DNA of 64,000 nt from Microbacterium maritypicum (GCF_041529975.1 NZ_CP168030.1:2170001-2234000); one strand, 5' to 3'; counted from the first letter of the stretch, positions 9,442-18,211 are shown. Numbers and translations: made by a program. The notes: generated by a model not told the origin, from the letters alone.

Positions 9442-10632
9442 TCAGCCGTGGAGGGCGAGCCAGCTGTAGGCCTGCGTCTCCCACTGCCCGTACTTGTCCG
9501 GATAGGCGGAGATCTGCACGGCCTGAGCGGCGGATGTGAACGGCATGCTCTCCCACCCGGCGATGTCGAGCAGACCGCGCGTCATGTGTCCGTTCGGGTC
9601 GTTCCGCCCGCCGTAGAAGACGCGGGTGCTCCGGTCGGCGTCCATGATCTGCGCCGGCGTTCCCCACCCGGTGCTCGGACGCTGCTGGAAGATGCCGAGG
9701 GAGTCGCGGTCACCCCAGTCGAGGTTGCGGAGACCCGATTCCACCATGCCGGTCGCGAGTGCGAGGGCGATTCCCCGATCGGGGATGCCGAGCTCTCGAC
9801 CGACGCGGATGATGAGCGCGGCGTTCGCCGCCTGCTCGCTGTCGAGGGTCGCAGACCGCTGTCCGCCCACCGTGGCTGTTGCCGCTGCGGGAGGTGCGGC
9901 AGCAGGTGCCGCACGAACCGCGAGCTTCTGCCCGGGGTAGATGATCGAGGACGGGCCCAGTCCGTTCAGGGCGAACACCGTCTGCGTGGTGATGCCGTAC
10001 TTCTGGGCGATCCCGTAGACGGTGTCGCCGGCGACGACCATGTGCGATGCCGTGGCGGCGGGCGTGGGCGCGGACGCCGGTGCTGCTGCCGGTGCGGCGG
10101 CGGGCGCAGCCGAGCCGGTCACCGCCAGGGCCTGTCCGGGGTAGATCACCGATGCGCGCGTGAGCCCGTTCGCAGCCAGGACCGCATCGACGGTGGTTCC
10201 GTACTTCTGCGCGATGGCGTACACGGTGTCGCCCGCGACCACCTTGTGCGAGGTGGAGGTCGCAGCAGCAGGAGCGGGAGCAGGGGCGGGAGACGCAGCG
10301 GCTGTCCGCAGCGTCAGCGTCTGGCCCGGGTAGATCACCGAGCGCCAGGAGAGATGGTTCCAGGCGAGCACGTCGACGGTGCGGAGTCCGAAACGCGAGG
10401 CGATCGATGAGACCGTGTCGCCCGGTCGCACGACATAGCTCGCCGGCGCTGCCTGTGCCGGCACCACGCGCACGGGAATGCTGCGGTGGCGCTCGATCGG
10501 AGCGAGATCGGTGGTCGTCGCGGCTGCTTCGGCCGGAGCAGCGGTGAGAGTGGCGGCGAGAGCGCCGAGCACGGCGGCGGGCACTCCGAACTGCAGGCTT
10601 CGCGTCCGACGCGTGGCGGTCTTGGTTCTCAA
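9442..10632 (-). CDS. Secreted LysM protein with C-terminal lytic-transglycosylase-like domain
   Basis: 396-residue exported protein. Residues 1-37 form a signal peptide (arginine-rich start, Ala-rich core, cleavage after TAAPAEA). Three LysM peptidoglycan-binding repeats follow at about 66-109, 129-171 and 197-239, joined by Ala/Pro linkers. The last ~130 residues (ALATGMVESGLRNL, SLGIFQQRPS, WGTPAQIMD) look like a transglycosylase/Rpf-like fold with ES-G and FQQRP motifs; activity is not shown. I chose the TTG at 10632 because AAAAGGGGG precedes it at good spacing and it gives a clean signal peptide; longer versions add a non-signal leader. It is next to the PASTA kinase, both wall-directed. 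Confidence 0.82.
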   Translation of the reverse strand: MRTKTATRRTRSLQFGVPAAVLGALAATLTAAPAEAAATTTDLAPIERHRSIPVRVVPAQAAPASYVVRPGDTVSSIASRFGLRTVDVLAWNHLSWRSVIYPGQTLTLRTAAASPAPAPAPAAATSTSHKVVAGDTVYAIAQKYGTTVDAVLAANGLTRASVIYPGQALAVTGSAAPAAAPAAAPASAPTPAATASHMVVAGDTVYGIAQKYGITTQTVFALNGLGPSSIIYPGQKLAVRAAPAAAPPAAATATVGGQRSATLDSEQAANAALIIRVGRELGIPDRGIALALATGMVESGLRNLDWGDRDSLGIFQQRPSTGWGTPAQIMDADRSTRVFYGGRNDPNGHMTRGLLDIAGWESMPFTSAAQAVQISAYPDKYGQWETQAYSWLALHG

Positions 10633-10762
10633 GGCGGGCCCCCTTTTCGAGCACTTCACGCTGACACGGATGTAAACGGAAGTCAACAGAAGTGATGCAA
10701 GTGAAGGATGTGACTGGAGGGGCGACATGCGATGCCTCTGCAGAGATGAGATAGTGGGCAAC

Positions 10763-11122
10763 GTGTCTGAGAACGTTGCTGGAACCCCCGCCGCCGCTGA
10801 TGTCGAGTGGCTGACCATGCCCGATCTCGTCGAGGTGCTCGACGAGCCCCTCGGTCGTGTCCGCCGCCTGATCGACGACCACTATCTGGTCGGGTCGCGT
10901 CGCAGCGGCACCTTCGCGGTTCCGGCGGTGTTCATCGTCGACGGGCATCCGCTCAGCTCGCTGCGGGGGACGATCATCGTGCTGCAGGATGCCGGCTTCT
11001 CCGACGATGAGCTGATCGACTGGCTCCTCACGGAGGAGGAGACCCTCGGTCGCTCGCCGATCGACGCGCTGCTGGCCGGGCACAAGAGCGCGGTCCGGCG
11101 GCTCGCGCGCACCCTCGCCTGA
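10763..11122 (+). CDS. Rv2175c-like DNA-binding protein
   Basis: 119-residue winged-helix-like protein (EWLTMPDLVEVLDEPLGRVR, then HYLVGSRRSGTFAVPAVF, and a C-terminal half with the GRSPIDALLAGHK motif). It matches the Rv2175c family; in M. tuberculosis that protein is a DNA-binding substrate of the neighbouring kinase PknL, and here a kinase gene lies two genes away. The start is uncertain. GTG 10763 begins at a natural family N-terminus (VSENVAG) with a GATAGT box just upstream, suggesting leaderless expression. ATG 10727 has a strong GGAGGGG site and would add 12 unusual residues (MRCLCRDEIVGN). Confidence 0.8.
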   Translation: MSENVAGTPAAADVEWLTMPDLVEVLDEPLGRVRRLIDDHYLVGSRRSGTFAVPAVFIVDGHPLSSLRGTIIVLQDAGFSDDELIDWLLTEEETLGRSPIDALLAGHKSAVRRLARTLA

Positions 11123-11135
11123 GACGGGTTCCGCG

Positions 11136-12236
11136 TCAGGCGGAGCGGACGGTGGCGGCTCGCGCCAGCTCGCGCAGCTCGCCGACTGCCGCGTTGTCGA
11201 GGCGAGCACCCGATAGGGCGCGATCCGCTTCGCGCGCATAATCGGCGATCATCGCCTCCACCCGGTCCAGTGCACCGGAGTCGGTGATGGTGGCCTGCAG
11301 GAACGACACCTGCTGCGCGGTCAGCTCCGGGTCGCCGAGCATCTCGTCGAGAAGATTCCGCGCCGACGGGTCGAGGGCCTGCCGGGTGAGGGCGATGAGT
11401 ACCGTGCGCTTTCCCTCTCGAAGATCATCCCCGGCCGGCTTGCCCGTGACGGACGCGTCTCCGAAGACCCCGAGCACGTCGTCGCGGAGTTGGAAGGCCA
11501 TGCCGATCGGGTGTCCGAAGCGACGCAGCGCCGCCGTCTGATCGGGTTCGGCGCCGGCGAGGGCCGCGCCCAGGACCAGCGGCTGCTCGATGCTGTACCT
11601 GGCGGACTTCAGCGACGCCACGCGCAGCGCTCGCTCGGCATGGAGTCCACCGTCGTTGACGCTCCAGGCCGACTCCTCGGCGATGTCGAGAAACTGCCCC
11701 GTGGTCACGTCTCGGCGCATCCTGGCGTATTCGGAGCGCACGTCCCCGGCGTGCGGGAGCCCCTCGAGGGCGGACTCGAGCAGGTCGTCGCTCCAGGCGA
11801 CGAGGAGATCACCGAGGAGGATCGCGGAAGCGCGGCCGAAGGCCTCAGCATCGCCGGACCAGCCGGCCGAACGGTGCGACTCCTCGAGGGCGCGGTGGGC
11901 GGCCGGGCGGCCGCGGCGCGTGTCCGAGTTGTCGATCAGATCGTCATGGACGAGCGCGGCCGATTGAAAGATCTCCAACGCGGTGCAGATGTCCCAGAGG
12001 GCATCCGTCTCGGTCGCGGTGCGATCGCTGAATCGGCTGACGGCCCGCCACCCGGCGTGGCAGAACCGGGCGCGCAACCGCTTCCCTCCTTCGAGCGTGC
12101 CGGCAGCGGCATCGAAGAAGGAGGCGGCATCCGGGCCGTACTCCGAGGATTCCTCGCGCATCCGAGTGAGGAATCGGTCGAGGCGTGCGGCGACCGCACC
12201 GGGAACGGGGGAGGAAGTCGGCACGACTCCCAGCAT
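11136..12236 (-). CDS. idsA: Polyprenyl (geranylgeranyl-type) diphosphate synthase
   Basis: 366-residue trans-prenyltransferase, which condenses isopentenyl diphosphate with allylic diphosphates. The first aspartate-rich motif is DDLID (98-102) followed by RRGRPAAHR. The second is FQLRDDVLGVFGD, with G where many family members have D; this DDxxG form is, to my knowledge, common in actinobacterial members. The position between the Rv2175c-like and DUF3040 genes matches idsA2 of M. tuberculosis. Product length cannot be read from sequence; candidates are GGPP for menaquinone, carotenoid or undecaprenyl precursors. Start ATG 12236 is chosen because upstream codons encode an unrelated Arg/Ser-rich stretch. 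It ends 13 bases from the convergent Rv2175c-like gene. Confidence 0.88.
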   Translation of the reverse strand: MLGVVPTSSPVPGAVAARLDRFLTRMREESSEYGPDAASFFDAAAGTLEGGKRLRARFCHAGWRAVSRFSDRTATETDALWDICTALEIFQSAALVHDDLIDNSDTRRGRPAAHRALEESHRSAGWSGDAEAFGRASAILLGDLLVAWSDDLLESALEGLPHAGDVRSEYARMRRDVTTGQFLDIAEESAWSVNDGGLHAERALRVASLKSARYSIEQPLVLGAALAGAEPDQTAALRRFGHPIGMAFQLRDDVLGVFGDASVTGKPAGDDLREGKRTVLIALTRQALDPSARNLLDEMLGDPELTAQQVSFLQATITDSGALDRVEAMIADYAREADRALSGARLDNAAVGELRELARAATVRSA

Positions 12237-12287
12237 ACGTAAAGCAAGGGGACGCCGAACTGCTAGCCCCGGACGCCCGGGCGCGCG

Positions 12288-12293
12288 TAGAAT
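12288..12293 (+). promoter_or_regulatory. -10 box of the DUF3040 gene
   Basis: TAGAAT, 28 bases before the ATG at 12322. A short leader would contain the GAGGGGG ribosome site at 12310-12316. Confidence 0.45.
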
Positions 12294-12321
12294 GGAACGC
12301 ACGATACCCGAGGGGGACGAA

Positions 12322-12696
12322 ATGCCACTCTCCGAACAGGAGCAGCGTCTGCTCGACGAGATGGAACGCCATCTCCTCCACAACGATGCCGACGTCGTCA
12401 GCGCGCCGTCCGGCGACCGTGCGCTGAGCTACCGAAATCTGGTCTACGGGGCTCTTCTCCTGCTCGCCGGAGTCGGCGGCCTCGTGGCCGGCGTCATCCT
12501 CGGCGGCGTGTGGGGCATCGTGGTCGGCGTGATCGGATTCGCGGCGATGCTCGCCGGAGTCATGGTCGCCGTCACGCCCGTGCGTCGAGCGACTCCCGCC
12601 GAGCCGCGAGAGCGTTCCGCCCCGAAGCGTCAGGATTCCGCCTCGTTCATGGACCGTATGAATGATCGCTGGGATCGGCGCCAGGACGGTCACTGA
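12322..12696 (+). CDS. DUF3040 membrane protein
   Basis: 124-residue protein. The N-terminus (MPLSEQEQRLLDEMERHL) is the DUF3040 signature. Two adjacent membrane helices follow (about 39-60 and 62-85), then a charged cytoplasmic tail ending in a DRMNDRWDRR motif. The family is actinobacterial and typically lies between idsA and mraZ, as here. Molecular function is unknown to me; the position suggests an envelope or division role. A GAGGGGG ribosome site decides the ATG start, and a strong terminator follows. Confidence 0.88.
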   Translation: MPLSEQEQRLLDEMERHLLHNDADVVSAPSGDRALSYRNLVYGALLLLAGVGGLVAGVILGGVWGIVVGVIGFAAMLAGVMVAVTPVRRATPAEPRERSAPKRQDSASFMDRMNDRWDRRQDGH

Positions 12697-12713
12697 CCCC
12701 CCGCAGATTTTCA

Positions 12714-12752
12714 CGACAGAAGCCCGGATGCTGAGCATCCGGGCTTCTGTCG
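12714..12752 (+). terminator. Terminator after the DUF3040 gene
   Basis: A 17-bp stem (12714-12730 and 12736-12752, CGACAGAAGCCCGGATG arm) with a CTGAG loop, followed by TTAAC. It separates DUF3040 from the mraZ promoter region. Confidence 0.8.
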
Positions 12753-12774
12753 TTAACGCGCGCCCCGCTCTGCT

Positions 12775-12802
12775 CCTCCACTGAGCCTCCACCTTCCTCC
12801 AC
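12775..12802 (-). promoter_or_regulatory. Mirrored triplet of GTGGAGG heptamers upstream of mraZ
   Basis: CCTCCAC occurs at 12775-12781, 12786-12792 and 12796-12802, that is GTGGAGG three times on the minus strand at 11- and 10-bp spacing. These are the same heptamers as in the MraZ-type boxes at 12875-12901 but in the opposite orientation, 72 bases upstream. Confidence 0.55.
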
Positions 12803-12818
12803 CGCGGAATTCCGCGGT
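12801..12818. promoter_or_regulatory. 18-bp perfect palindrome in the mraZ upstream region
   Basis: ACCGCGGAATTCCGCGGT reads the same on both strands and overlaps the end of the mirrored GTGGAGG triplet. It is a candidate binding site for a dimeric regulator; with no loop it is unlikely to be a terminator. Confidence 0.5.
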
Positions 12819-12874
12819 TCTTCGGCGCGCCCTTCGGGCCGATGGTGCGATATCTGCGGATTGGTCGTAGGTAA

Positions 12875-12901
12875 GTGGAGGAAAGTGGAGTAAAGTGGGG
12901 C
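12875..12901 (+). promoter_or_regulatory. MraZ-type operator: three direct repeats before mraZ
   Basis: GTGGAGG (12875), GTGGAGT (12885) and GTGGGGC (12895) recur at exactly 10-bp spacing, separated by AAA-type spacers. MraZ proteins are known to bind direct repeats with a TGGG/GTGG core at about 10-bp spacing in their own promoter, so this is very likely the autoregulatory site of the division operon. Confidence 0.8.
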
Positions 12902-12940
12902 GCACCTCGAGTTGGCCGGACGGAGAGGGGGTGGTGGCCG

Positions 12941-13372
12941 ATGCTGCTGGGTACGCACTCACCCAAGCTGGACGACAAAGGACGGGTCATCCTTCCTGCG
13001 AAGTTCCGCGAAGACCTCGGCGGCGGCATCGTCGTCACCCGAGGCCAGGAACGCTGCCTCTACGTCTTCAGCACGGCCGAGTTCGAGGCGATGCACGAGC
13101 GGATCCGTCAGGCCCCGCTCGCCAACAAGCAGGCGCGTGACTTCATGCGACTGTTCCTCTCCGGAGCGAGCGCGGAGATGCCCGACAGCCAGAACCGCAT
13201 CACCATCCCCGCGCACCTGCGTCAGTACGCAGGTCTGCAGAAAGAGCTCATCGTCACCGGAGTCGGCGCACACGCCGAGATCTGGGATGCCGAGAGCTGG
13301 AACACCTACCTCGCCGCCGGCGAGGAGACCTACTCGGACCTCGAGCAGGAGGTGATTCCGGGACTCTTCTGA
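12941..13372 (+). CDS. mraZ: Transcriptional regulator MraZ
   Basis: 143-residue MraZ, a ring-forming AbrB-fold DNA-binding protein that regulates the division and cell-wall (dcw) operon, including itself. Both SpoVT-AbrB-like repeats are present: [20 protein letters not shown] near the start and [19 protein letters not shown] near residue 80. Exact family length supports ATG 12941; GGAGAGGGGG lies upstream. Direct GTGGAG repeats 40-66 bases upstream are its probable binding site. It leads the cluster rsmH-ftsL-ftsI-murF and onward. Confidence 0.96.
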   Translation: MLLGTHSPKLDDKGRVILPAKFREDLGGGIVVTRGQERCLYVFSTAEFEAMHERIRQAPLANKQARDFMRLFLSGASAEMPDSQNRITIPAHLRQYAGLQKELIVTGVGAHAEIWDAESWNTYLAAGEETYSDLEQEVIPGLF

Positions 13373-13474
13373 CCACGGCTGTGATGCCCCGCCGCTCCCG
13401 CCCCGACACACTTCCCCGGTGCCGGGTCGAGAAGCGGAGGGGGATCAGAGCCGAAGGTCACCCCGAGAAAGATC

Positions 13475-14413
13475 ATGAACCTCCGAGACATTCACACCCC
13501 CGTACTGCTCGACCGCTGCGTCGAGCTGCTCGCTCCCGCCCTCCAGGCGGACGGAGCGGTGCTCGTCGATGCCACGCTCGGCATGGGCGGCCACTCGGAG
13601 GCGCTGCTCGAGCGCTTCCCGAACATCCGCCTCGTCGGACTAGACCGCGACACCGACGCCCTGCGCATCGCGGGGGAGCGGCTCGCGCGCTTCAAAGACC
13701 GCGTGACGCTCGTGCATACGGTGTACGACGAGATCGGCCTGCACGCCCAGGGCGCCGCGGGCATCCTCTTCGACCTCGGCGTCTCCTCGCTGCAGCTGGA
13801 CGAGGCCGAGCGAGGATTCGCGTACTCGAAGGATGCTCCGCTCGACATGCGTATGGATCAGACCAAGGGCGTCACAGCGGCCGACGTCATCGCGACCTAC
13901 AACGAGGGCAACCTGCGGCGCATCTTCGAGCGGTACGGCGAGGAGAAGCTCGCCGGCCGTTACGCGCGCTTCATCATCGATGCTCGGCAGAAGCAGCCGA
14001 TCACGCGCTCCGGCCAGCTGGTCGAGATCCTGATCGCCGCGACTCCGGCGGCCGCTCAGCGCGCCGGGCACCCGGCCAAGCGCGTGTTCCAGGCCCTGCG
14101 CATCGAGGTGAACAGGGAGCTCAACGTGCTCGCCGATGCCATCCCGTCCGCGATGGATGCGCTCAGCGTCGGTGGACGCATCGTCGTGATGTCGTACCAG
14201 TCGCTCGAGGACCGCCTGGTCAAGCAGGCGTTCGCCGCCGCCGCAGCCTCGACTGCTCCGGCAGGGCTCCCCGTCGAGCTTCCCGAGCATGCTCCGAAGT
14301 TCCGCATCCTCACCAAGGGGGCGGAACTCGCCTCCGACGAAGAACGCGCGCGCAACCCGCGGGCGATCCCCGTGCGGCTCCGCGCCGCCGAGAAGCTGCG
14401 GGAGAGCGCATGA
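13475..14413 (+). CDS. rsmH: 16S rRNA (cytosine-1402 N4)-methyltransferase
   Basis: 312-residue SAM-dependent methyltransferase (MraW) that methylates C1402 in the ribosomal P site. It begins with the typical [13 protein letters not shown], has the SAM-binding [15 protein letters not shown] motif, and shows [31 protein letters not shown] and the [13 protein letters not shown] end. Length is standard. It follows mraZ by 102 bases, and its stop overlaps the ftsL-like start by four bases (ATGA), implying translational coupling. Confidence 0.96.
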   Translation: MNLRDIHTPVLLDRCVELLAPALQADGAVLVDATLGMGGHSEALLERFPNIRLVGLDRDTDALRIAGERLARFKDRVTLVHTVYDEIGLHAQGAAGILFDLGVSSLQLDEAERGFAYSKDAPLDMRMDQTKGVTAADVIATYNEGNLRRIFERYGEEKLAGRYARFIIDARQKQPITRSGQLVEILIAATPAAAQRAGHPAKRVFQALRIEVNRELNVLADAIPSAMDALSVGGRIVVMSYQSLEDRLVKQAFAAAAASTAPAGLPVELPEHAPKFRILTKGAELASDEERARNPRAIPVRLRAAEKLRESA

Positions 14414-14976
14414 GCCTGAACGCCGTCGTCCGCAAACCGGTCCAGCCGGTCGCACCGGCGCGAGAGCCCCAACGGAGACTGCAGCCGGTCACCCGACCTG
14501 CAGTCCGCCGCAAGCCCAAGCTCGCCTACGCGCTCGTCGCCCTGGGCGGTGCGCTGGCGATCGGCGCGGCTCAGGTCGCGCTGTCGCTCGCGATCACACA
14601 GGACTCGTTCACACTCGCCGGTCTCTCGTCCCAGCAGCGTGAGCTGAGTCTGCAGACGCACGCTCTCCAGGAGGAGCTCACCGGTCTGAGCTCACCGCAG
14701 GTGCTCGCCAACAGCGCTGCGGGACTCGGGATGGTGGTGGCGGGATCGCCGTCGTACCTGCGTCTGAGCGATGGCGCGGTGTTCGGCACCGGGGCGGGAG
14801 CGGACTGGACGTCGACCGTGAACCCGGGTGGAGCGGGTGCAGTGAGCAACTCACTGATCGTCAAGCCCGCGCCGACGGAGACGAAGACGGCAACAGATGA
14901 CGGCCCCTCGGACGCGACGACCCCAGAACTGCCGCCGGCGATCACCGACGGACTCCCGAGCCCCACCACACGCTGA
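14410..14976 (+). CDS. ftsL: FtsL-like septum protein
   Basis: 188-residue bitopic protein: basic cytoplasmic tail (1-37), one membrane helix (about 38-61), a short heptad-like coiled coil ([18 protein letters not shown], about 72-90), and a Ser/Thr/Pro-rich extracellular tail. FtsL proteins diverge in sequence, so the call rests on topology, coiled coil and position between rsmH and ftsI. FtsL with FtsB and FtsQ activates FtsW-FtsI. The start is fixed by the ATGA overlap with rsmH. The tail after residue ~120 is longer than usual and low-complexity. Confidence 0.8.
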   Translation: MSLNAVVRKPVQPVAPAREPQRRLQPVTRPAVRRKPKLAYALVALGGALAIGAAQVALSLAITQDSFTLAGLSSQQRELSLQTHALQEELTGLSSPQVLANSAAGLGMVVAGSPSYLRLSDGAVFGTGAGADWTSTVNPGGAGAVSNSLIVKPAPTETKTATDDGPSDATTPELPPAITDGLPSPTTR

Positions 14977-15001
14977 ACGCCCACGATCGACGGAGAGACC
15001 C

Positions 15002-16771
15002 ATGACGACACGAGCCACCCGCGGACCGCGGCGACGCACCGTCGTCGCCCTCGCCGTCATCCTGTCCGTGCTGGCGGCCTTCGTGGTGCGTCTGGTCGAC
15101 ATCCAGGTCGTGAGCGCCGACGAGCACGTCGCTCAGTCGCTCACCAAGATCGGCGCGGGCGACAAGATCCCGGGTCAGCGCGGATCGGTCGTCGACGCCG
15201 GTGGAACGGTCCTCGCCTCGAGCGTGCTCGTGTACGACGCGCAACTCAGCCCGCTCGTCATCAACCAGTTCGAAGAGAAGGACCCGAAGGTTCCCTGGGC
15301 GGAAGCGTCCGAGAAGATCGCGGCGATCACCGGGCAGACCGGCGACGAGGTCCGCGCGCTCGTCGCCGATGCACTCGCGAAGGATTCGCAGAGTCAGTAC
15401 GCACCGCTGAAGAAGTCCCTCACCACCGAGCAGTACATCGAGCTGCGTGACCTGAAGCTCGCCTACCTCCACATGGAGGGACGGGAGACCCGGGTGTACC
15501 CGAACGGCGCGGTCGCCGGCAACATCCTCGGCTTCCTCGACGGCTCCGGAACGGCGCAGGCCGGTGTCGAGCAGCTGGGCGAAGAGTGCCTGGCGCCGAT
15601 CGACGGCGAGGAGTCCTATCGCCGCGGCGCGAACGGCGTCGTGATCCCGGGAAGCGAGCGCACGGTGGATGCCGTGGACGGCGGCTCGGTGCAGTTGACC
15701 ATCAACAGCGATCTGCAGTGGTACCTGCAGCAGATGGTCGGCGAAGAGGCGCGTAAGCAAGGAGCGAAGGGTGGCACCGTCACCGTCGTCGAGGCGAAGA
15801 CGGGGAAGATCCGAGCGGCGGCGGAGTGGCCGTCCCTGGACCCCAACGACCTCGACTCCTCGACGCCCGAGACGCGATACAGCCAGATCTTCCACCGGGA
15901 CTTCGAGCCGGGATCGACGTTCAAAGCCATCACCGCCGCCGCCGTCATCGAGGGCGCGGGACTGACGCCCCTGAGCACGGTCACCGCGTCGTCGCGGGAG
16001 ACGTTCCCCAACGGCGCCGTGATCAACGATGCGTTCAACCACCCGGCGTACAACTACACCCTCGCCGGTGGACTCATCGACTCCTCGAACGTGGCGCTGT
16101 CGAAGTTCGGCACCAAGGTGAGTCCCGAGGTGCGCTACGACTACCTGGAGCGGTTCGGGGTCGGCGACAAGACGATCGACTTCCCCTCCGAGGTCGGGGG
16201 AACACTGCACCCGGTCAGCGAATGGGACAGCCAGTCGCTCTACACGACGACCTTCGGCCAGTACTACACGGTCACCGCCGCACAGCTCGCCGGCGCGTAC
16301 CAGGCGATCGCCAACGGCGGCGAGAAGATCGATCTCTCGCTGGTCGAGTCCTGCACCAAAGCGGACGGCACCGTCGCCGCGCCCGACAAGCCGAAGCACG
16401 AGCAGATCATCGAGAAGCAGACCGCGGCCGAGATCACCCGCATGCTCGAGAACGTGGCCGTTCAGGGCGGTAACGCCGAGCGGATCCAGGTGCCCGGCTA
16501 CCGTGTGACCAGCAAGACCGGTACCGCTCAGGTCGCAGACCCCGTCAACGGCGGCTACAAGAACGGCGTGTACTACACCAGCATGGTGGGCTTCGCGCCG
16601 GTGGACGATCCCCAGTACGTCGTCGTGGTCACCCTCGATGAGCCGACTAAGGTTGTATCGTCCGCGGCCACCGCATCCGCCTTCCAGAAGGCGATGACGC
16701 AGGTGATGAAAACGTATCGCGTGATGCCGTCCTCTGTCCCGATGGACGAGCTCCTTCCCAAGTTCGGATAG
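15002..16771 (+). CDS. ftsI: Septal penicillin-binding protein (transpeptidase FtsI/PbpB)
   Basis: 589-residue class B penicillin-binding protein that cross-links septal peptidoglycan. A short cytoplasmic tail and one membrane helix (about 13-32) precede the dimerisation domain (about 50-220, GQRGSVVDAGGTVLA). The transpeptidase domain has SxxK (STFK, S305), SxN (SSN, 361-363) and KTG (505-507, TSKTGTAQ). ATG 15002 gives the normal N-terminus; in-frame starts further up lie inside the ftsL-like gene. The next gene is murF, 27 bases away; murE, often found here, is missing. Confidence 0.95.
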   Translation: MTTRATRGPRRRTVVALAVILSVLAAFVVRLVDIQVVSADEHVAQSLTKIGAGDKIPGQRGSVVDAGGTVLASSVLVYDAQLSPLVINQFEEKDPKVPWAEASEKIAAITGQTGDEVRALVADALAKDSQSQYAPLKKSLTTEQYIELRDLKLAYLHMEGRETRVYPNGAVAGNILGFLDGSGTAQAGVEQLGEECLAPIDGEESYRRGANGVVIPGSERTVDAVDGGSVQLTINSDLQWYLQQMVGEEARKQGAKGGTVTVVEAKTGKIRAAAEWPSLDPNDLDSSTPETRYSQIFHRDFEPGSTFKAITAAAVIEGAGLTPLSTVTASSRETFPNGAVINDAFNHPAYNYTLAGGLIDSSNVALSKFGTKVSPEVRYDYLERFGVGDKTIDFPSEVGGTLHPVSEWDSQSLYTTTFGQYYTVTAAQLAGAYQAIANGGEKIDLSLVESCTKADGTVAAPDKPKHEQIIEKQTAAEITRMLENVAVQGGNAERIQVPGYRVTSKTGTAQVADPVNGGYKNGVYYTSMVGFAPVDDPQYVVVVTLDEPTKVVSSAATASAFQKAMTQVMKTYRVMPSSVPMDELLPKFG

Positions 16772-16798
16772 TCGGCGAGAGCCGCGCATGGAGATGAA

Positions 16799-18211
16799 AT
16801 GATCGCCCTGACGCTCGCTGAGATCACCGCCGCAGTGAGCGGTGATCTGCGCGTGGCCGGAGAAGACACGGCCGAGACCGTCGTCGACGGCCCCGTCGAC
16901 ACGGACTCGCGGACGATGGTTCCCGGCTCAATCTTCGTCGCGAAGCCCGGCGCGGAGACCGACGGTCACCAGTTCGTGGGAGCTGCTGTCGCGGCCGGCG
17001 CCGTGCTGGCGATCGTGGAGCACCCGGTCGATGTCCCCGTCAGCCAGATCGTCGTCGCCGACGCCGTCGCGGCGCTGGGAGAGCTGGCCAGAGAGGTCGT
17101 GGCTCGCGTGCGTGCCGGCGGCTCCCTCCGCATCATCGGGATCACCGGATCCAACGGCAAGACCACCACGAAGAACTTCCTCGCACGCATCCTCGAGGGT
17201 GAGGGCGAAACCGTCGCGCCGGTCAAGTCGTTCAACAACGAGGTCGGCGCCCCCGTCACGATGCTCCGCGTCACCGAGAACACGCGGTTCCTGGTGAGCG
17301 AGTTCGGGGCGGCGGCACCGGGCAGCATCGCGCACCTCGCCGGTCTCGTCGAGCCCGACGTGGCCGTCGTGCTCATGGTCGGCATGGCGCACGCCGGCGG
17401 ATTCGGGGGGATCGAAGCCACTGCGAAGGCGAAGGCCGAGCTCGTCGAAGCGGCTCGCGTGCCCGGGACCGCCGTTCTCAACGTCGACGACAGCAGGGTC
17501 GCCGCCATGCAGGAGCTCGCCGAAGCGCGTGGCTTGCAGGTCGTCGGCTTCGGGCAGGGTCCGAGTGCCGATGTCCGCGCGCACGACATCTCCGTTTCCG
17601 CCTCCGGCACGACCTGCACCGTCGAGGTCGGCGGTGACCGCCTGACGCTGCGCCTGCGGGTCCTCGGCGCGCATCACGTGTCCAACGCGCTGGCAGCCAT
17701 CGCCGCAGCGCTCGTCGTCGGCGTCACTCCCCCAGACGCGGTCGCGCGTCTGGAGACGGTCGAGATCGCCGAGCGGTGGCGCATGCAGCCGCTGGGCAGC
17801 GACCGTGTGCGGATCATCAACGACGCCTACAACGCGAGCCCCGATTCCATGGCCGCGGCGCTGCGGACTCTCGCGCAGATCACCGGGCCGGAGGAGCGCA
17901 CCGTCGCCGTTCTCGGCGCGATGACCGAGCTCGGAGAAGGTGCGGGGGAGGAGCACGACCGTATCGGTCTGCTCGCGGTGCGGCTCAACATCCAACGCAT
18001 CGTCGTCGTCGGCCCTGAGGCGCGGCGGCTCTACCTCGCTGCGGTCGGCGAGGGCTCCTGGGACAGCGAGGCCATCCACCTCCCCGACCAGGAGGCAGCC
18101 TTCGAGTACCTGCGCACCGAGCTCCGCGACGGTGACCGTGTACTCGTGAAGTCATCCAATTCCGTGGGCCTCCGGCATCTCGGCGATCGTCTGGGAGAAT
18201 TGTTCTCGTGA
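16799..18211 (+). CDS. murF: UDP-MurNAc-tripeptide--D-Ala-D-Ala ligase
   Basis: 470-residue Mur ligase that adds D-Ala-D-Ala to the UDP-MurNAc-tripeptide. The N-terminal domain binds the UDP part (DTDSRTMVPGSIFVAKPG). The ATP P-loop is GITGSNGKTTTKNF (about residues 113-126). The central motif SEFGAAAPGSIAHL is MurF-like, and the C-terminal domain has INDAYNASPDSM, which is diagnostic of MurF rather than MurE. The ATG lies beside GGAGATG. Its end overlaps mraY by four bases (GTGA). Confidence 0.95.
   Translation: MIALTLAEITAAVSGDLRVAGEDTAETVVDGPVDTDSRTMVPGSIFVAKPGAETDGHQFVGAAVAAGAVLAIVEHPVDVPVSQIVVADAVAALGELAREVVARVRAGGSLRIIGITGSNGKTTTKNFLARILEGEGETVAPVKSFNNEVGAPVTMLRVTENTRFLVSEFGAAAPGSIAHLAGLVEPDVAVVLMVGMAHAGGFGGIEATAKAKAELVEAARVPGTAVLNVDDSRVAAMQELAEARGLQVVGFGQGPSADVRAHDISVSASGTTCTVEVGGDRLTLRLRVLGAHHVSNALAAIAAALVVGVTPPDAVARLETVEIAERWRMQPLGSDRVRIINDAYNASPDSMAAALRTLAQITGPEERTVAVLGAMTELGEGAGEEHDRIGLLAVRLNIQRIVVVGPEARRLYLAAVGEGSWDSEAIHLPDQEAAFEYLRTELRDGDRVLVKSSNSVGLRHLGDRLGELFS

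Noticed and set aside
13373..13474. Possible extra gene between mraZ and rsmH
   Set aside because: The 101-base gap has no start codon with a plausible frame; it is an ordinary spacer.
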